Part shown: positions 61,337 to 64,000 of the stretch, piece by piece | How the letters are laid out: each line of letters opens with the position of its first letter | Numbering within the stretch: position 1 is the stretch's first letter | Source: Leadbettera azotonutricia ZAS-9 | GTDB lineage: Bacteria > Spirochaetota > Spirochaetia > Treponematales > Breznakiellaceae | Length of the DNA stretch: 64,000 nt | Direction of reading: 5' to 3' | Assembly: GCF_000214355.1 (NCBI RefSeq) | Contig: NC_015577.1 | Span: 2,657,389-2,721,388, forward strand | Notes under the pieces: generated by a model | What the model saw: the letters and a program-made list of their open reading frames with translations, nothing else | The model's database searches: none | What the model was told of the DNA's origin: nothing | Program-made: the position numbers and the translations under genes

Positions 61337-61728
61337 GGGTTCGCCAGGGGCTTGAGCAAAACCCAGGTAGCCCCGCTGCCCCCTGCAGCCGCAGGGCTGT
61401 GGCCGCTTTCGCCCGCAAAAGGGCAATTCTCAATAAATTTCCGTGTAAGATCCCTTAATACAGCATCGCTGCCCGGATGGTTCCCCTTTCCGTGGATCAC
61501 CAGGAGCTTCTCAAAACCCTGCTGCTGGCCGGCGCGAAAAAAAGCGTCCAGGGCGAGCCATGCTTCTTCCTGGGTCATGTTATGCAGATCCAGGGAAGCG
61601 TCAGGCTCCTTGCGGAGCAGCCTTCGCCGCCTGTCCTGGGAACTGGGCTGTTTTTCGCCTATTTCAGCATCTTTGTCCGGGATGCCGTTCTTTTCGAGCC
61701 AGGCATCCATGATATTTCCAAAATCCAT
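61333..61728 (-). CDS. Smr-domain protein
   Basis: A 131-aa protein starting at ATG 61728 after a GGGGGAG site. An N-terminal linker of about 45 residues precedes the Smr domain: [44 protein letters not shown], and [14 protein letters not shown]. The Smr domain has nuclease or RNA-binding activity in MutS2 and stand-alone proteins. The conserved LDLHG and HGKG motifs are present (LDLHN here). It lies eleven bases downstream of the BatD-like gene. Confidence 0.85.
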   Translation of the reverse strand: MDFGNIMDAWLEKNGIPDKDAEIGEKQPSSQDRRRRLLRKEPDASLDLHNMTQEEAWLALDAFFRAGQQQGFEKLLVIHGKGNHPGSDAVLRDLTRKFIENCPFAGESGHSPAAAGGSGATWVLLKPLANP

Positions 61729-61739
61729 TTCACTCCCCC

Positions 61740-63329
61740 TCAATAGGGAATCACTGCCGCAGATGGGATCCAGCCTGACCTGCCGTCCATTGACTCGGCG
61801 TAGACCCATTCCCCCCGGGAAGACCTGATATCCACAGGCTGGCCTTCGCTGAACCTGGCATTCACGGCTCCCCCGCTTTCAGGGACCCGGTAAGCTGCGG
61901 TCTTTTCCAGCACCGCCGACCTTCCGCCCCCTGCATGCTGCATACGATCTCCCAACCCTCCCAACAGGAGGAGTATTGCCAACCCCCCTGCAACTACCAG
62001 GAGTGTTACTTTTTTATAACCTCTCTGGGTATGGGAGGTTACGCTGATTTTCCAAACAAGAACCCCTGCCGCAAGGAGTATCACCACAAGCCAGGAAAAG
62101 GCCGGCACTTTCCAGGGCCTCCACCTTTCATCCTCGGTAAAGCTAAAGCCCAGGCTTTGTTCCAGGTTCCTGCGGAGGACAGCCAGGGCAGCCCCCGGAA
62201 GGCTGTCCCTTTCGTTCTTGCGTATCAGGGCCAGGGCGCTTGCATAGCGGCCCTCTTCCCAAAGGATTTTAACATTTCCGGCAATCTTTTCATATTCCTT
62301 CCTGAACAAGGGGAACACATTGCCGGACAATTCCGGGAAGAGGGGCTTCATGGTTTCGTCGTTTTCTTCGGCAGCCGGCGATGGGGCAGCCGGCGATGGG
62401 GCAGCCGGCGATGGGGCAGCTTGGGTTGTGCTTGCCGCAGGGGCCTGGGCAGCAGCAGCCGGGGCGAGGGCTATGCTGAGGCGGGGCACTTCTAGGGAAA
62501 GGCCTTCGGCCTGGACAGGCAGAGGGCCAAGGACCAGGGCATCCCCTTCAAGGGGGATGAGCCTGAAACGATAACGGATTATGCCATCGGCGCCAGCGCC
62601 TTCAAAGGGCAGCTCTTCCATGATTGTATTTGCGGAGGTCTTTCCCTGAAGGAAAAAACGGGGAATGGGCTTCTGGAGATCCCAGTTATTAAGGGCCAAG
62701 GCGATATCCCCCGGAGCGCCAATGACAAGGGAAGAGGGAGGCGTTTCCCAGCGGAAAACCGGGGCATTGCGCCGGGAAGCCCCAGGCTCTGCAGCTATGC
62801 GGAGGCTGATGGTTCCGGTGGCGGCCCGTTTTCCTGCAGCGGTAACTTCGAAGGGTTCAATGGTAAGGGCGCCGGATGCCAGGGGTGTGAACAAAAATTC
62901 CACCGCCGTCCAGCGTGCAGGTTCAGGGGCAGGCCCTGATTCGTCGAGCCTTCCCGGATGGGTAATGTACCTGGCCTCGGTGCGTACGCGCTCCAGGATC
63001 AAGGTCGGGGGGAAACGGGGCGGCCTGACCGTAACCTGGGAGGCAAGGGGGTGGTCAGCCAGTATGGTAACCGAAAGGCTGCCCCTCACCACAGGGGAAG
63101 ATGGGGAAGTCACGACCAGCACGTCCATAGGGAGGTATGCTTCCGCTGGCGCTCCGGCATCAGTATCAGCACTGCTGCCTGAAGCAGAAACCGAAGTTGC
63201 ACTCTCCCCACCCTCCCCCGCTTCCTGGGATGAAACCAGAAAGCCCGGATTAATGAAGAGCATGGCCAGGGCTATTAATAGTCGGGGCCGGAAGTATCGT
63301 CTTCTTTTGCCCATTCCCTGCTTTTCCAT
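61740..63329 (-). CDS. BatD-like membrane protein with C-terminal SH3-like domain
   Basis: A 529-aa protein: signal or anchor (residues about 12-34), then immunoglobulin-like BatD segments (about 65-290). A low-complexity Ala/Pro linker follows, including four PSPAA-type copies from a 15-base DNA repeat at about 62370-62425. Next come a helical segment, two membrane helices (about 410-428 and 442-460) and a bacterial SH3-like C-terminus (VLEKTAAYRVPESGGAVNARFSEGQPVDI start at about 472). BatD works with BatA/BatB VWA proteins in envelope stress tolerance in spirochaetes and Bacteroidetes. Its first 55 bases overlap the end of the TPR gene upstream. Confidence 0.78.
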   Translation of the reverse strand: MEKQGMGKRRRYFRPRLLIALAMLFINPGFLVSSQEAGEGGESATSVSASGSSADTDAGAPAEAYLPMDVLVVTSPSSPVVRGSLSVTILADHPLASQVTVRPPRFPPTLILERVRTEARYITHPGRLDESGPAPEPARWTAVEFLFTPLASGALTIEPFEVTAAGKRAATGTISLRIAAEPGASRRNAPVFRWETPPSSLVIGAPGDIALALNNWDLQKPIPRFFLQGKTSANTIMEELPFEGAGADGIIRYRFRLIPLEGDALVLGPLPVQAEGLSLEVPRLSIALAPAAAAQAPAASTTQAAPSPAAPSPAAPSPAAEENDETMKPLFPELSGNVFPLFRKEYEKIAGNVKILWEEGRYASALALIRKNERDSLPGAALAVLRRNLEQSLGFSFTEDERWRPWKVPAFSWLVVILLAAGVLVWKISVTSHTQRGYKKVTLLVVAGGLAILLLLGGLGDRMQHAGGGRSAVLEKTAAYRVPESGGAVNARFSEGQPVDIRSSRGEWVYAESMDGRSGWIPSAAVIPY

Positions 63330-64000
63330 TGATCCTGCTCCCTCTGGCGTAGGTAATTATAAAGTATGGGAGAATCTGAACCCTCCCCCGTATTTCCGGT
63401 TTCCGGAACCCCCTCGGCTGTTGAAGCCTGGGAGCTCGAAGCGCGGTCAAGGGTAAGTAGGCTCAGCTCCAGATTCCTCTTGGCCTCAATGCGGCTTCCG
63501 TCTATTTCCAAAGCGCCCCTGAACGCTTTGGCAGCTTGCTCATACTCCCTTTTTTCAAAATATATGATCCCTGAATTGTATTGTATCCTGTAACGGAGCT
63601 CGGGGTGATCTCCGCCCAGGGCCAGGACCTTTTCCGCAGCAGCATAGCGCTCCAGAGCAGCCTGGCTTTCTTCGAGCGCCCAGTAAGCAGAACCCAGCCC
63701 ATACTCGGCGTAAGGGGCAGCGTCGTCGTAATCCATGGCTTTCAGATACGAAGAAATTGCCTCGGTGTATAATCCCCGGCTGTTAAAAAAATTGCCTTCC
63801 ATGATGAGAAGCTTCCCCTCGGTGCGTGAACAGGAAATTCCGGACAAAGCGAAAAGGCAGAGGAGAACAGGAAAGATCTTCTTCTTCCTGCGGCCTACGC
63901 CAAGGAACCTCGAAACACCGAAACTCACCAGGGCTGCAAGCACAAAAAGCTGCCACCTGGCCTTGGACTCCCGCCTGTGCCCTGAAAGGCCTGAATCCGC
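63275..64000 (-). CDS. Bat-locus TPR protein, possibly fused to BatB VWA (cut by window edge)
   Basis: On the minus strand the frame is open from 63275 to the right edge without a stop. The part in view begins ADSGLSGHRRESKARWQLF, then a membrane helix (about ALVSFGVSRFLGVG), a second hydrophobic stretch FPVLLCLFALSGISC, and about 120 residues of TPR repeats: FFNSRGLYTEAISSYLKAMDYDD, YGLGSAYWALEESQAALERYAAAEK and IIYFEKREYEQAAKAFRGALEI. The N-terminal VWA part would lie outside. Alternatively a separate TPR lipoprotein could start near the second hydrophobic stretch, where GISC resembles a lipobox, though no good start codon is seen. Confidence 0.7.
   Translation of the reverse strand, partial: ADSGLSGHRRESKARWQLFVLAALVSFGVSRFLGVGRRKKKIFPVLLCLFALSGISCSRTEGKLLIMEGNFFNSRGLYTEAISSYLKAMDYDDAAPYAEYGLGSAYWALEESQAALERYAAAEKVLALGGDHPELRYRIQYNSGIIYFEKREYEQAAKAFRGALEIDGSRIEAKRNLELSLLTLDRASSSQASTAEGVPETGNTGEGSDSPILYNYLRQREQDQWKSREWAKEDDTSGPDY

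Overview
The window looks like a chromosomal segment of a spirochaete, most likely a Treponema of the termite-gut type. This rests on gene content and order, not on a database match: an rplU-prp-rpmA-obgE-nadD/yqeK-LCP-rsfS operon, a tilS-ftsH pair, spoVG next to ispE, BspA/TpLRR-type leucine-rich surface lipoproteins, several lipobox proteins, a Bat (BatD plus VWA/TPR) locus, and a large protein resembling a Treponema-restricted family. Base composition is moderately GC-rich with AT-rich accessory islands.

Layout. 1-4216 (minus): dipeptide/oligopeptide ABC transporter, with the binding protein cut by the left edge, and citrate synthase just upstream. 5703-9208 (plus): CstA-type peptide/pyruvate transporter overlapping a hybrid histidine kinase. 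9229-13046: accessory island with a small hicBA pair, an unknown 160-aa protein with a strong terminator, a degenerate 21-bp-period array, a 13-C homopolymer inside a promoter, a BspA-like LRR lipoprotein, and a broken MNT/HEPN gene. 13075-16973 (plus): membrane-anchored PPIase, DUF115/MptE-like protein and D-lyxose isomerase. 16974-26868 (minus): lepA, a soluble FlhB-C/FlhA-C fusion, an HtrA lipoprotein, a TPR protein with Asp-rich loops, ftsH and tilS. 26950-29295: palindromic element, rplY, tRNA-Gln, spoVG, ispE. 29419-34377: a very acidic small protein facing the rplU-to-rsfS operon.

34460-48142 is a coherent catabolic locus: a divergent AraC regulator, a second complete family-5 ABC transporter, a GH4 glycosidase, three divergent uroporphyrinogen-decarboxylase-fold proteins and an aldo/keto reductase. 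48145-52454 (minus): argS, pgeF and a large unknown protein. 52560-55454 is a second accessory island around two tRNA genes: a three-gene DUF3990/unknown/DUF3791 cassette (putative ADP-ribosyltransferase toxin system), a beta-helix lipoprotein and an XRE regulator. 55661-59289 (plus): a GT4 glycosyltransferase with a long helical C-terminal domain, translationally coupled to a GH130 phosphorylase. 59296-64000: SDR, apt, flavodoxin-like protein, infA, Smr protein and the Bat locus, cut by the right edge.

The best candidates for something undescribed are the soluble FlhB-C/FlhA-C fusion with a destroyed cleavage motif, the URO-D trio with GH4 and its own transporter, the GT4-GH130 pair, the DUF3990-DUF3791 cassette, and the 21-bp array next to the poly-C promoter. 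Functions are family assignments from reading the sequence; no searches were run.
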